From contig NZ_CP096016.1 in assembly GCF_023650515.1 (NCBI RefSeq), positions 1,512,001 to 1,576,000 on the forward strand: a stretch of 64,000 bases of DNA. The letters run 5' to 3'. A program made the translations under genes and the position numbers. Positions 15,707 through 25,089 of the stretch are shown piece after piece. Positions within the stretch are counted from its first letter, which is position 1. Every line of letters starts with the position of its first letter. The DNA is from Alkalimarinus coralli. GTDB taxonomy: Bacteria > Pseudomonadota > Gammaproteobacteria > Pseudomonadales > Oleiphilaceae. The notes beneath the pieces were generated by a model that was given only the letters and a program-made list of their open reading frames with translations, was not told where the DNA came from and made no database searches.

Positions 15707-17719
15707 ATGAGCAAGAAAGCCCCTCTTAAAAAACAACACCGTTATACGTTGCTTGCCGCAGCGGTTTCGGCGGCTATTTCGAGTAATGCTGCATTTGCCG
15801 CTCCACAAGAAGGAGAAGAGCAGCGAGAGCTAGATATGATTGAGGTAAAAGGTCAGGCGACTGGCGGGATTGATATCCTTATTACCGATGAAGAATTAGA
15901 CAAGCTACAGGCAAACGATTTGTCAGAGGTCTTTCAGTTAGACCCGCAGGTAAGTGCCGGTGGATCAGTAGGGATGGGGCAAAAAATTTATGTGCGTAAT
16001 ATCGGTGAAGATGCGTTAAATATCTCTGTTGACGGCGCAGAACAAGCAGGTGCGGTATTCCACCACTCTGGGCGGATAGCGATTGAGCCTGACCTCTTGA
16101 AGCAGGTAGAAGTAGAGGCCGGAGCAGGCAGTGCGACGGCAGGCCCTGGAGCTTTGGGTGGTTCGATTCGTTTTACCACAAAAGACCCAAGCGATTTACT
16201 TGAGCCTGGCGAAACCGCCGGCGCATTGATTAAAGGAACGTATTACAGCAATACTGAAGGTTACAAAACAACTACATCGGTGTTTGGGCGTGATAAGTCG
16301 GATACGTTGAGCGTATTGGCCAGCTTTGTTCGGTCTGAACACGATGATGCAGAAGACGGCAATGGCGATGATATTATCGGCTCTGAATCAAACCAAAAAA
16401 TGGGTTACGCAAAAATCGTCGCAAATCTGACAGATGAGCAAAAATTGTCTGTTAGCTATGAAAAACTCAATGAAGAGGGCGATATCCTCTATAAGCCAGA
16501 GCTTGTCGCAAGCCCTCGTAATGTGCCTGAACCAACCGAAGGGACGAGAGATACTGCTATCTTGAATTATGGGTTCGACTCAAACAGCAATGATTTGGTC
16601 GATGTTGCTGTGACAATCTATCAAACCAAAAACGAGCAGGAGCGTGAGTTTCGGGGAACCTCATATGATGGCGCGGTGGAAACATATGGTGGCACCATTC
16701 AAAATACGTCACTTATCGGCGACTCAAAGTTAATTTATGGTGTTAACTATCGGGATGATAAGAGTTATCTAAATGATGTTGATTTTCCTAATCCATACTT
16801 TGAAGAGACAGGCTCTGTAAAAGGCATCTATCTACAGGATACCCATGACCTGACCGATAAGTTGACGATATCTGCTGGTGTACGATTCGATGACTACGAG
16901 TTAGACGATGTTAACGGTCAGAGTTTTGACGACAGCGGCTTTAGCCCAAATATCAGCGCGAACTACGACATTAACCATGAATGGAGTGTGAGTGCGGGTT
17001 ATGCAGAGGCATTGCGCGGCCCTGAGGTGAAGGACTCGTTTAAGCTTTCTTCTTCATCCAACGCAGCAGACCTTGAAGCAGAAAAAGCAAAGAACTATGA
17101 AATAGGTTTGGATTTTAATCGAGGCGGATTTAGCCTGGCTGCAGGTGGCTACCTGTCAGAAATTGAAAAACCAATCGGTGGCACCCTGCCATGGTCTCGT
17201 GTCAGTGAAAACCTCGATAACGACATAGAGACATTGGGCTACTACGTCAGGGCTGATTATGTTTATGACCGCCTGCGTGTAACAGCCAGCTTTAACAGTG
17301 CCAAAACCGAAGCGGGTGGTTACGAAACGACGCGTTATATCTACGGTTCTACCGCCACGTCAAAAGGCGACACATTGGTTACTGATATTTCTTATGAGTT
17401 CACACAAGACTTTATGCTGGGTTGGACAGCAGAGTATGTGAAGGGAATACATGATATCGACATTAATTTGAATGATGATGCGGGCCAACCATTGAAGCCA
17501 AGCAAGCCCGGCTACGGTATTCATGATGTATACGCCCGTTGGTTGCCTACCAGCGATGAAAACCTTTCTTTGACGTTGACGGTGAAAAACCTGTTCGACA
17601 AGCAGTATCTGGATCACTCGAGCGTTGAAGACCTTACTGCCGGTTCGGGATATGAGAATATTGTCGGTTCACCGGAACCAGGTCGAGATATTCGTATCAC
17701 AGCGGCCTTGCGTATCTAG
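15707..17719 (+). CDS. TonB-dependent siderophore receptor
   Basis: A 670-residue outer-membrane receptor. It has a signal peptide (KKQHRYTLLAAAVSAA to AAFA, cleavage near residue 30), a TonB-box-like DMIEVKG, a plug domain (about 45-160 with YVRNIGEDALNISVDGAEQ), and a beta-barrel to the C-terminus with a late VKNLFDKQYLDH segment typical of the family. The last residue is Ile, not the usual Phe. ATG 15707 is preferred over 15695 because the sequence ATGAGG of the upstream ATG forms its ribosome site. Placement after the PfeRS-like pair and before a binding protein, permease and ATPase suggests uptake of the siderophore made by asbA-F. Confidence 0.9.
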   Translation: MSKKAPLKKQHRYTLLAAAVSAAISSNAAFAAPQEGEEQRELDMIEVKGQATGGIDILITDEELDKLQANDLSEVFQLDPQVSAGGSVGMGQKIYVRNIGEDALNISVDGAEQAGAVFHHSGRIAIEPDLLKQVEVEAGAGSATAGPGALGGSIRFTTKDPSDLLEPGETAGALIKGTYYSNTEGYKTTTSVFGRDKSDTLSVLASFVRSEHDDAEDGNGDDIIGSESNQKMGYAKIVANLTDEQKLSVSYEKLNEEGDILYKPELVASPRNVPEPTEGTRDTAILNYGFDSNSNDLVDVAVTIYQTKNEQEREFRGTSYDGAVETYGGTIQNTSLIGDSKLIYGVNYRDDKSYLNDVDFPNPYFEETGSVKGIYLQDTHDLTDKLTISAGVRFDDYELDDVNGQSFDDSGFSPNISANYDINHEWSVSAGYAEALRGPEVKDSFKLSSSSNAADLEAEKAKNYEIGLDFNRGGFSLAAGGYLSEIEKPIGGTLPWSRVSENLDNDIETLGYYVRADYVYDRLRVTASFNSAKTEAGGYETTRYIYGSTATSKGDTLVTDISYEFTQDFMLGWTAEYVKGIHDIDINLNDDAGQPLKPSKPGYGIHDVYARWLPTSDENLSLTLTVKNLFDKQYLDHSSVEDLTAGSGYENIVGSPEPGRDIRITAALRI

Positions 17720-17958
17720 TGGGTCGGCTCTGTAATAGGGTAGTCGTTCTTAAACGGGGATACAGCAAAAACTCATAGCGGGTGGCTGTATTCTACGGGC
17801 TAGGGGCTCCGGTCAATGATTAAACAGTGTTTTCAGGAGCTCAGAACGTCGAACAAGGATTGTTCTACCCGTAAATTTTCCTCTAAGTAGCTCAAGCGCG
17901 TGAAAAAGACCGTTTAAAACGGCAGTCGCGCCTGAGAACCAATTTGGCAATTATCCAG
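17720..17958. other. Non-coding gap between receptor and binding-protein genes
   Basis: About 240 bases with no gene that I can support. It contains a short inverted repeat CCGTTT-AA-AACGG around 17910-17923. No Fur-like sequence is visible here, so the transport genes may be read through from the receptor promoter or have an unseen promoter. Confidence 0.35.
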
Positions 17959-19155
17959 ATGAGTAGATCAACAATGAGAGTGATGAAACGCTTAATAACA
18001 ACCGCACCCTGGTTGATGAGTGTGGTGGGATGGTTAATTACATCGTCAGTTTCCGCACAAAGTACGATGGTAAAAGTAACTGATTTAGCGGGGCGAGAGG
18101 TACAAGTTTCAAGCCGGGTTGAAAGAATTATTTTGGGTGAGAGCCGCTATATACCGGCACTGGCGATTTTAGATAAAGAGCAGCCGTTAAAGAGAATAGT
18201 GGGGATGTTGGCAGATTTTAAACAGACAGACCCAGGAAGCTACCAGCAATATCGTAGCAAGTTCCCGGAGATTGAAAACATTCCGCAAGTAGGCCATGCC
18301 TCTGCGGACAGTTTCAGTGTTGAGCGTGTGCTATCACTCAAGGCGGACGTAGCGATTTTCGGGTTGGGAGGGCATGGCCCCACCTCAAGAAATGCGGAGC
18401 TGATTGAGCAGTTGGAGCGTGCCGGGGTCGCAGTGATATTTGTCGATTTCCGCCAGAACCCTTTGGTCAATACAGTTAAGAGCATAGAGTTGTTAGGGAA
18501 GGTCTTGGGGCGTGAAAAAAGAGCGAATGAGTATGTTGAATTTTACCAGGAACAACTGGCAAGGGTAGAAAACAGGTTGGCGAAAATTCGTGCTGGTGGG
18601 GCATTAAAAGCCCCAAGTGTGTTTCTTCACAGTAGAGTGGGGTTGCAGGATTTATGCTGTGAAACCATGGTACATGGAATGATGGCTTCATTTGTTGATG
18701 CCAGCCAGGGTGAGAACGTTGCGAGAGATATTGTACCGGGCGCAGCAGGCGTGATGAATCTTGAGTATTTGTTGACTAACCAGCCAGATATCTACATCGC
18801 AACGGCAGTGGGCTCGTCACAAGGGTCGAAAGAAAGGGCTGCATCAGGTGATGAAAACCAGCCTTTGTATATTGTATTAGGTGCAGGCGTGGATGAGGTT
18901 ATGGCAAAAGCGTCGTTTGAAGATGCGCTTAAAGACGCCGGTGTGATGGAACTAAACGCGATAAAATCCCGAAAAGCGTATGCAGTTTGGCATCACTTTT
19001 ATAATACGCCGTTGAATGTGGTCGCTGTACAGGTATTCGCTAAGTGGATGTACCCGAATGAGTTTGCAGACATGGAACCAAAACAAACAATGCAAACCCT
19101 GTTTGATCGTTTTCAGCCTGTGCCGTTGAATGGCACATATTGGGTTAGCTTATGA
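17959..19155 (+). CDS. Periplasmic iron-siderophore binding protein (FecB/FepB type)
   Basis: A 398-residue class III periplasmic binding protein. The N-terminus has a signal peptide (KRLITTAPWLMSVVGWLITSSVSA, likely cut after SVSA) with no lipobox cysteine. The mature start VTDLAGREVQVSSRVERIILG is the typical beginning of this family. It should carry the ferric siderophore from the TonB receptor to the inner-membrane permease. Several ATG codons (17959, 17974, 17983) are possible starts; none has a strong ribosome site. The gene's 3' end precedes the permease by 19 bases. At about 370 mature residues it is longer than FepB. Confidence 0.85.
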   Translation: MSRSTMRVMKRLITTAPWLMSVVGWLITSSVSAQSTMVKVTDLAGREVQVSSRVERIILGESRYIPALAILDKEQPLKRIVGMLADFKQTDPGSYQQYRSKFPEIENIPQVGHASADSFSVERVLSLKADVAIFGLGGHGPTSRNAELIEQLERAGVAVIFVDFRQNPLVNTVKSIELLGKVLGREKRANEYVEFYQEQLARVENRLAKIRAGGALKAPSVFLHSRVGLQDLCCETMVHGMMASFVDASQGENVARDIVPGAAGVMNLEYLLTNQPDIYIATAVGSSQGSKERAASGDENQPLYIVLGAGVDEVMAKASFEDALKDAGVMELNAIKSRKAYAVWHHFYNTPLNVVAVQVFAKWMYPNEFADMEPKQTMQTLFDRFQPVPLNGTYWVSL

Positions 19156-19174
19156 ATATTGTGGGGAGCGGGTT

Positions 19175-20275
19175 ATGTCAGAAATAATTCGGCCTGAAAC
19201 GATCAGAGTAGAAAGTGGCACTGGTAAAAACGGTGGTCCGGTGCTGGCAGCGGACTATCGACGATTTGTATGGAAGCGTAGCGCGCTATTAATAGTGATG
19301 GCTCTCGCGCTTTTGCTCTCCTTGTTGTGGGATGTGTCGACCGGGCCAGCACAGTTGGGGTTGCTTGATGTGTTTTCTGGCCTTGCACAACCAGATCAGC
19401 TGGATGCCAGCACTCGAGTGATTATATGGGATGTGCGCTTGCCCTATGCATTAATGGCTCTCGTCGTAGGCGCTTGCCTGGGGTTAGCCGGTGCTGAAAT
19501 GCAGACGGTACTCAATAACCCGTTGGCCAGCCCGTTTACGCTCGGAGTAGGGGCTGCGGCGACACTAGGTGCGTCTCTGACAATTGTTTGGGATTTCACT
19601 TGGCTAGGATTAAGTTTTACCTATTTGCTGCCGCTATCAGCATTTGTGTTTGCCACGGGAGCGTCGTTGCTTATTTTGTTTTTGTCCAGAAATCTGGGGG
19701 CCAGTGTACATACCGTGGTGCTGTTCGGTATTGCGCTTATGTTTGGTCTTAACGCGGTAGTGGGTCTATTGCAGTTTGTTGCTGACAGTAGCGCGCTTCA
19801 GCAAATAGTGTTCTGGACGATGGGAAGCCTGGCACGGGCCAGCATGGAAAAAGTGGCTATAGTATTTGCAGTGTTTGTTATTTGTGCCATCTGGTCAACG
19901 GTACACCTGTGGTCGTTAACGGCGCTACGCAGCGGTGAAGATCAGGCCCGAAGTATCGGCGTTAATGTTGAGCGTGTCCGTTTGGTGGTGCTGCTGAGAG
20001 TTAGCCTGTTGACGGCAGTGGCTTTGGCATTTGTGGGTGAAATTGGTTTTATCGGCTTGGTTGGTCCGCACATTGCCAGAATGGTGTTAGGTGAAGATCA
20101 CCGCTTCTTCTTACCGGGAAGTGCATTGGCTGGTGCAATTTTGCTGTCGCTGTCTTCTATAGCAAGCAAAGCACTTATTTCGGGTATTATTCTGCCGGTG
20201 GGAATAGTCACGGCTCTGGTCGGTATTCCATTGTTTATCAGTTTGATCATGGCGCGTGGCAAGGAGTACAGCTAA
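19175..20275 (+). CDS. Iron-siderophore ABC permease, FecCD family
   Basis: A 366-residue inner-membrane permease with about nine to ten hydrophobic helices. Typical FecCD motifs are present: VRLPYALMALVVGACLGLAGAEMQTVLNNPLASPFTLGV and FVGEIGFIGLVGPHIARMVLGEDHRFFLPGSALAGA. Only one permease gene is present, so the complex is probably a homodimer, unlike FecC/FecD or FepD/FepG. ATG 19175 is supported by GGGGAG eight bases upstream; the open frame runs back to 19130 but that would overlap the binding-protein gene. Its stop codon shares one base with the ATPase start. Confidence 0.92.
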   Translation: MSEIIRPETIRVESGTGKNGGPVLAADYRRFVWKRSALLIVMALALLLSLLWDVSTGPAQLGLLDVFSGLAQPDQLDASTRVIIWDVRLPYALMALVVGACLGLAGAEMQTVLNNPLASPFTLGVGAAATLGASLTIVWDFTWLGLSFTYLLPLSAFVFATGASLLILFLSRNLGASVHTVVLFGIALMFGLNAVVGLLQFVADSSALQQIVFWTMGSLARASMEKVAIVFAVFVICAIWSTVHLWSLTALRSGEDQARSIGVNVERVRLVVLLRVSLLTAVALAFVGEIGFIGLVGPHIARMVLGEDHRFFLPGSALAGAILLSLSSIASKALISGIILPVGIVTALVGIPLFISLIMARGKEYS

Positions 20276-21051
20276 TGGCATTACGTATTCAAAATATGAG
20301 TGTTGGCTACCGTTCTCGCCGAGTCATTAGTGGTATTAATTTACCGGAGATATCCTCGGGGTCTTTGGTCGCAGTAATAGGGCCAAACGCGGTGGGTAAA
20401 TCTACCTTTCTGAAATCACTGGCAGGCATCAACAAATATTCAGGTGAGGCGCTGCTTAACAATGTAGCCTTATCTGAGTTGCCCCATTCGGCACTTATTC
20501 GAGCGCTGGGTTACTTGCCTCAAACACTTCCTCAAGCCACGACGCTGGTCGCTTATGAGTTGGTTTTCAGTGCATGTCGTGCTGTACGAACTGATCTTTC
20601 GCAAGCGGAAATAGAGCACTCCATCGATACCGTATTCCAACGTTTGGGTATTGAACATCTTGCGTTGCGTCGGCTGGCTGAAATGTCCGGTGGTCAGCGG
20701 CAGATGGTAGGTCTGGCCCAGGTGTTGGTTCGTCAGCCGACGTTGCTGCTATTGGATGAGCCGACCAGTGCTCTCGATTTACATTGGCAGCTAAACGTAT
20801 TGGAAACTATTCGGCAAGAAGTTACCCATACCGGTGCGATCGGTTTGGTAGCGAGTCATGACTTGAATCTGGCGCTGAGGTTTTGTGATCTGTTACTGAT
20901 TTTGAACCGGGATGGCGTTTTGGCCTTTGGGGCGCCTCAGGATGTGCTAACCCCGGAAAACCTGCATTTAGCCTACGGTATAGAAGGGCGAGTTGAACAG
21001 TGCTCAAAGGGGTATCCTATTGTGTTGGCAGACCGAGCGATTCCAGCCTGA
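20275..21051 (+). CDS. Iron-siderophore ABC transporter ATP-binding protein
   Basis: A 258-residue FecE/FhuC-type ATPase. Walker A is GPNAVGKST (about residue 38; Ala-Val replaces the usual Gly-Ser/Ala-Gly), the Q loop is in LPQTL, the signature is MSGGQRQ, Walker B is LLLLDEPTSALD, and the switch His is in VASHDLN. It powers import of the ferric siderophore through the permease. The start overlaps the permease stop by one base, so the pair is translationally coupled. Confidence 0.93.
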   Translation: MALRIQNMSVGYRSRRVISGINLPEISSGSLVAVIGPNAVGKSTFLKSLAGINKYSGEALLNNVALSELPHSALIRALGYLPQTLPQATTLVAYELVFSACRAVRTDLSQAEIEHSIDTVFQRLGIEHLALRRLAEMSGGQRQMVGLAQVLVRQPTLLLLDEPTSALDLHWQLNVLETIRQEVTHTGAIGLVASHDLNLALRFCDLLLILNRDGVLAFGAPQDVLTPENLHLAYGIEGRVEQCSKGYPIVLADRAIPA

Positions 21052-21097
21052 AAAATAATAGGGTGTTAGATAAAAGCGAGGCCATGTAGGTAAAGCT

Positions 21098-21484
21098 ATG
21101 ACAGCAGATGATAAAGTAAAGCCGTTTTCGTTGATCAGTGCGATGACAAGTGAGCAAAAAGAGAGCAACGAGTTTGAATTGGCCGATGCTGAAACAGGGC
21201 TAGGGGAAAATGTCAGAGAAGCTATAATCAATACACCCAAAGCCAGTATGTATTTGCAGAAGATGTGCAGGCACTTTACTCACCGGGTACCTGCCCACTG
21301 GAATGCACAGCGAGGCAAAGTGTTCTTTGATATGGGGTGGTGCTTTATGACTGCAACGGAGCAAGAACTAAAGGTGCGCTGTGAAGCTCACTCTGAAGCA
21401 GAGCTGGAAGAGATTTTAGAGACGTTAAAGCGGCATTTTGATCGTTTTGCACTAAAAGACCAGTTAGTTTTAAGCTGGCTGTAA
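21098..21484 (+). CDS. DUF2218 domain protein
   Basis: A 128-residue protein. The C-terminal 85 residues match the DUF2218 pattern: YLQKMCRHFTHRVPAHW, GKVFFDMGWCFM, then a helix with LKRHFDRFALKDQLVLSW. Members of this family are often encoded beside iron-siderophore genes, but their function is not known to me. A Cys and two His in the CRHFTHRV segment could bind metal (inference). The N-terminal 40 residues are polar and variable. It is 46 bases after the ATPase gene on the same strand and is probably the last gene of the uptake operon. Confidence 0.8.
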   Translation: MTADDKVKPFSLISAMTSEQKESNEFELADAETGLGENVREAIINTPKASMYLQKMCRHFTHRVPAHWNAQRGKVFFDMGWCFMTATEQELKVRCEAHSEAELEEILETLKRHFDRFALKDQLVLSWL

Positions 21485-21669
21485 ATTTGTCAAAAAATTA
21501 GTCGACGAGAAACCAAAAAGGTGGAAAAATCCGCTCCCTTGTTTATTGCGTCAGGCTAAAGAGAATATTAAGCGTTAACTTGCGTTGAGTTCTCGTTTTA
21601 TAGCGTGACCAAACGATTTAGTCTGCATCGGATGATGCCTGTTTTTCTGTTAGTCAGGGTGTAACTATT

Positions 21670-23580
21670 ATGAAATCAAGCCCCTTCGAGCACTGGGATA
21701 TTGAAACCGCGAAAGAAACGTATGGTACCGAGCGTTGGGGTAATGGTTACTTTGATGTTTCAGAAGAAGGCGAGGTCATTATCATTTGCCCGGTAAACGG
21801 GTCGAGTACGGTTAAAGTGCCCCTGATGGATGTGATTGCAGGGATGAAGGATCGCGAGCTTGATATGCCGGTGCTATTGCGCATTGAGAATTTGCTGGAT
21901 CAAAGTATCAGCAACATTAATGAAGCGTTCCGTGCAGCAATTGCCTCCGCGAAATATCAGAATATCTATCGCGGTGTATTTCCCATTAAGGTCAACCAGC
22001 AATGCCATGTAGTGGAAGAGATCGTCCAGTTCGGAAATCGCTACAATCATGGCTTGGAAGCCGGCAGTAAACCTGAACTGATTATAGCGATGGCGTCACT
22101 GTCCAGCGATGAAAGTTATATTGTCTGTAATGGCTACAAAGACGAGGAGTTCATTGACCTGGGGTTGCATGCCATTCAACTGGGTTGGAAGTGTTTCTTT
22201 GTGGTGGAGACCCCAAGCGAAGTACCTTTGATCATTCGTCGCAGCAAAGCGCTGGGCGTGAAGCCGATGATTGGGGTGAGAGTCAAACTATCCACCAAGG
22301 TGGAAGGTCATTGGGAAAATGACAGTGGTGACCGTAGCATCTTTGGTTTAAACAGCTTACAGCTGGTAGAGGTGATTGATCAGCTGAAAGAAGCCGGCAT
22401 GATTGATTGCCTTGAGATGTTGCACTTCCATCTGGGGTCTCAAATCCCCAGTATTCATAACATTCGCCAAGGGGTGCAGGAAGCCTGCCGCTATTATATC
22501 AGTATGATTGCTGAAGGTGCGCCGATGGGCTATTTGGACACCGGCGGCGGGCTCGCGGTGGATTATGACGGCGATCAACATCGTAGTACTCACAGTAAAA
22601 ACTACACCATGGGTGAGTATTGTGTAGATATTGTTGAAGCGGTGATGCAGACATTAGACCCACTGGGTATCCCTCATCCTGTTCTGATGTCTGAATCTGG
22701 TCGTGCCACCGTAGCCTATTCCAGCTTGTTTCTGTTTAATACCTTGGATGTAGCGCACTTTGACCCCGTATTTAAAGTGGAGAGGCCCTCGGAAGGGAGC
22801 AATGAAACACTCAAAAACCTGTTTGAGGTGACCGAGCGTTTAAATCCGAAAAACGTTCAGGAGTGCTACAATGATGCAGTGTTCTATCGTGATGAAATTC
22901 GTCAGCTGTTTAATCGTGGGCAGGTGAATCTTCGTGTCAGGGCTGAGGCTGAGAATCTATTTCTAAGTATTGTTCAAGAAGTGCAGGCAATTGCGCCGTC
23001 GGTCGAGCAATTGCCTGAAGAACTGACAAACTTAAGGGAAGATTTGGCCGATATTTACTATGGTAATTTCAGTGTGTTTCAGTCGTTGCCAGACTCATGG
23101 GCGATTGGACAGGTATTTCCAATTATGCCGGTACATCGTTTAAATGAAATGCCGACTCGCGAGGCGATGATTGCAGATTTGACATGTGATTGTGATGGCA
23201 AAATTGACAACTTCATTGGTGATCGAAAAACGTTGCCACTGCATCCTTTGAAAAAAGATGAAGAGTATTATTTAGGTGTATTTCTGGTCGGAGCGTACCA
23301 GGAAACGCTAAGCGACCTGCATAACTTATTTGGCGACACCAATGTAGTGAGTATTCATATTAATGCAGATGGAAGCTTCGATTTCATGCGAGAGCTGCAT
23401 GGTGACAGCATTGCTGATGTTTTAAGTTATGTCGAATACGACCCAAAGAGCTTGCGAAATATGTTTCGGAATACAGTAGAGAAAGCGGTGCGGCGGGGGA
23501 AAATAAGCGTCTCGACACGACAACAGATTCTAGCAGCATTTTCAGACAGTTTAGGTGGCTATACCTATTACGAAAGTTAA
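21670..23580 (+). CDS. speA: Biosynthetic arginine decarboxylase SpeA
   Basis: A 636-residue fold-type III PLP enzyme converting arginine to agmatine, the first step of putrescine and spermidine synthesis. The PLP lysine is in YRGVFPIKVNQQ (about residue 105). The barrel motifs FHLGSQ and DTGGGLAVDYDG follow, and the C-terminal catalytic Cys region is DLTCDCDGKIDNFI. Length matches E. coli SpeA. It starts 185 bases after the DUF2218 gene on the same strand. No agmatinase or agmatine deiminase is in the window, so the agmatine-to-putrescine step must be encoded elsewhere. Confidence 0.95.
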   Translation: MKSSPFEHWDIETAKETYGTERWGNGYFDVSEEGEVIIICPVNGSSTVKVPLMDVIAGMKDRELDMPVLLRIENLLDQSISNINEAFRAAIASAKYQNIYRGVFPIKVNQQCHVVEEIVQFGNRYNHGLEAGSKPELIIAMASLSSDESYIVCNGYKDEEFIDLGLHAIQLGWKCFFVVETPSEVPLIIRRSKALGVKPMIGVRVKLSTKVEGHWENDSGDRSIFGLNSLQLVEVIDQLKEAGMIDCLEMLHFHLGSQIPSIHNIRQGVQEACRYYISMIAEGAPMGYLDTGGGLAVDYDGDQHRSTHSKNYTMGEYCVDIVEAVMQTLDPLGIPHPVLMSESGRATVAYSSLFLFNTLDVAHFDPVFKVERPSEGSNETLKNLFEVTERLNPKNVQECYNDAVFYRDEIRQLFNRGQVNLRVRAEAENLFLSIVQEVQAIAPSVEQLPEELTNLREDLADIYYGNFSVFQSLPDSWAIGQVFPIMPVHRLNEMPTREAMIADLTCDCDGKIDNFIGDRKTLPLHPLKKDEEYYLGVFLVGAYQETLSDLHNLFGDTNVVSIHINADGSFDFMRELHGDSIADVLSYVEYDPKSLRNMFRNTVEKAVRRGKISVSTRQQILAAFSDSLGGYTYYES

Positions 23581-23631
23581 CGTATCAATTGATACATAGT
23601 GGTTGTTTTAGATTCGCCTCATATTGTTTTT

Positions 23632-23794
23632 AGAGAGCTTTGCACGACGTTACGAGCGAGGCAAAGACAAGGCAAAAGATGACGAAAAAGCGCACTTTAT
23701 ATGTGATAAGTCCCGGTCGACCTGGGAGAGCGCACAATTTTGAGCCATTTTTTAACGCTGTATTTGTAAGCGCAGTAGTTGTGCAAAACTCTCT
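23632..23794. repeat. 163-bp non-coding element bounded by 17-bp inverted repeats (MITE-like)
   Basis: The left end AGAGAGCTTTGCACGAC (23632-23648) and the complement of the right end, AGAGAGTTTTGCACAAC (23778-23794), agree at 15 of 17 bases. The interior has no open frame of note. It fills nearly the whole gap between speA and the next gene. Size, flanking inverted repeats and lack of coding suggest a miniature mobile element or dispersed intergenic repeat; I cannot check copy number. Confidence 0.5.
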
Positions 23795-23833
23795 TTGAGA
23801 TAGATGAGTTCACTTATTAAGGAGAAATGTTAC

Positions 23834-25045
23834 GTGGCTAAGGTAATGATCATTGGTGCCGGTGGTGTTGGTGGTGTGGTTGTGCATAAGTGTGCTCAGC
23901 TACCTGATGTATTTACAGACATCATTTTGGCCAGTCGCACCGAAGAAAAATGTAAGTTGATTGCACAGCAAGTCGCCGACAAAACGGGTGTAACAGTACG
24001 CACCGCACAGGTTGATGCGGACAATGTGCCAGAGCTGACAGCGCTTTTGAAAGAAGAAAAACCATTTATGGTGATCAATGTGGCGCTGCCATATCAAGAT
24101 CTTCATATCATGGATGCGTGTTTGGAAGCAAGCGTTCATTATTCAGATACAGCGAATTATGAGCCACCAGAAGAGGCCAAATTCGAATACAAATGGCAAT
24201 GGGCTTATCAGGAAAAGTTCCGCGAGAAAGGTCTGATGGCACTGCTGGGGTCGGGTTTTGACCCGGGTGTCACGAACGTTTACACCGCTTATATGGCCAA
24301 GCATCATTTTGATGAAATACATGAACTGGACATTATCGATGTAAATGGCGGTGATCACGGATACCCATTTGCGACCAACTTCAACCCGGAGATTAACATC
24401 CGGGAAGTGACTGCTGAATGTCGTCACTGGGAAGACGGCGCGTTTCAGACCACCGATGCGATGTCGAAATCAACTCGCTTTGAGTGTCCGGAAGGCGTTG
24501 GAACTTATGATATTTATCGAATGTATCATGAAGAGTTAGAGTCTTTGTCGAAGCATTTTCCGACACTTAAGAAAGGCCAGTTCTGGATGAGCTTCTCTGA
24601 AAATTACCTGAAGCACCTTGAAGTGTTAGAGAACATCGGTATGACCTCAATCGAACCTGTGGATTATAATGGTACCGAGGTGATTCCGCTCCAGTTCCTG
24701 CGATCAGTCCTTCCAGACCCCGCGAGCCTTGGCCCTCGTACCAAAGGCCGCACATGCATAGGGTGTATTGTTCGTGGTATTAAAGATGGAAAAGAAAAGT
24801 TGGTCTATGTGTATAACATCTGTGATCACGAAGCCTGTTATGCTGAGGTAAACTCTCAGGCCATCTCTTATACTACAGGTGTACCTGCGATGATCGGTGC
24901 CAAAATGATGATCGAAGGCAAGTGGATGCAAGAAGGCGTATGGAACATCGAGCAGATGGACCCCGACCCATTCATGGAAGACCTGAATAAATATGGTCTG
25001 CCTTGGACAGAGGTTGAGCTAGACAAGCACCCATTAGAAAAATAG
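23834..25045 (+). CDS. Carboxynorspermidine/carboxyspermidine dehydrogenase
   Basis: A 403-residue saccharopine dehydrogenase-like enzyme. The Rossmann motif IGAGGVGGVVVHKCAQ is at the N-terminus, followed by IILASRTEEKC and the family-typical ALLGSGFDPGVTNVYTAY. In the Vibrio-type pathway it reductively condenses aspartate semialdehyde with putrescine (or diaminopropane) to give carboxyspermidine (carboxynorspermidine). I chose GTG 23834, with AAGGAG nine bases upstream, because the Rossmann fold starts there; the frame opens at ATG 23804. It is followed by the matching decarboxylase, which supports the call over lysine-pathway saccharopine dehydrogenase. Confidence 0.88.
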   Translation: MAKVMIIGAGGVGGVVVHKCAQLPDVFTDIILASRTEEKCKLIAQQVADKTGVTVRTAQVDADNVPELTALLKEEKPFMVINVALPYQDLHIMDACLEASVHYSDTANYEPPEEAKFEYKWQWAYQEKFREKGLMALLGSGFDPGVTNVYTAYMAKHHFDEIHELDIIDVNGGDHGYPFATNFNPEINIREVTAECRHWEDGAFQTTDAMSKSTRFECPEGVGTYDIYRMYHEELESLSKHFPTLKKGQFWMSFSENYLKHLEVLENIGMTSIEPVDYNGTEVIPLQFLRSVLPDPASLGPRTKGRTCIGCIVRGIKDGKEKLVYVYNICDHEACYAEVNSQAISYTTGVPAMIGAKMMIEGKWMQEGVWNIEQMDPDPFMEDLNKYGLPWTEVELDKHPLEK

Positions 25046-25062
25046 TACTACCTAGGAATAAC

Positions 25063-25079
25063 ACGGTTCAATGAACCGT
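25063..25079. repeat. Perfect 8-1-8 inverted repeat in polyamine intergenic gap
   Basis: ACGGTTCA-A-TGAACCGT lies 18 bases after the dehydrogenase stop. It could form a tight hairpin in the transcript. No T run follows, so it is not a standard terminator. Confidence 0.5.
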
Positions 25080-25089
25080 TGAGTGTAGC

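Noticed and set aside
17905-17925. Short inverted repeat CCGTTT/AACGG before the binding-protein gene
   Set aside because: Too short and without T run to call a terminator or operator.
23804-23833. Ten-codon N-terminal extension of the carboxyspermidine dehydrogenase
   Set aside because: GTG 23834 has AAGGAG at the right distance and starts exactly at the Rossmann fold.
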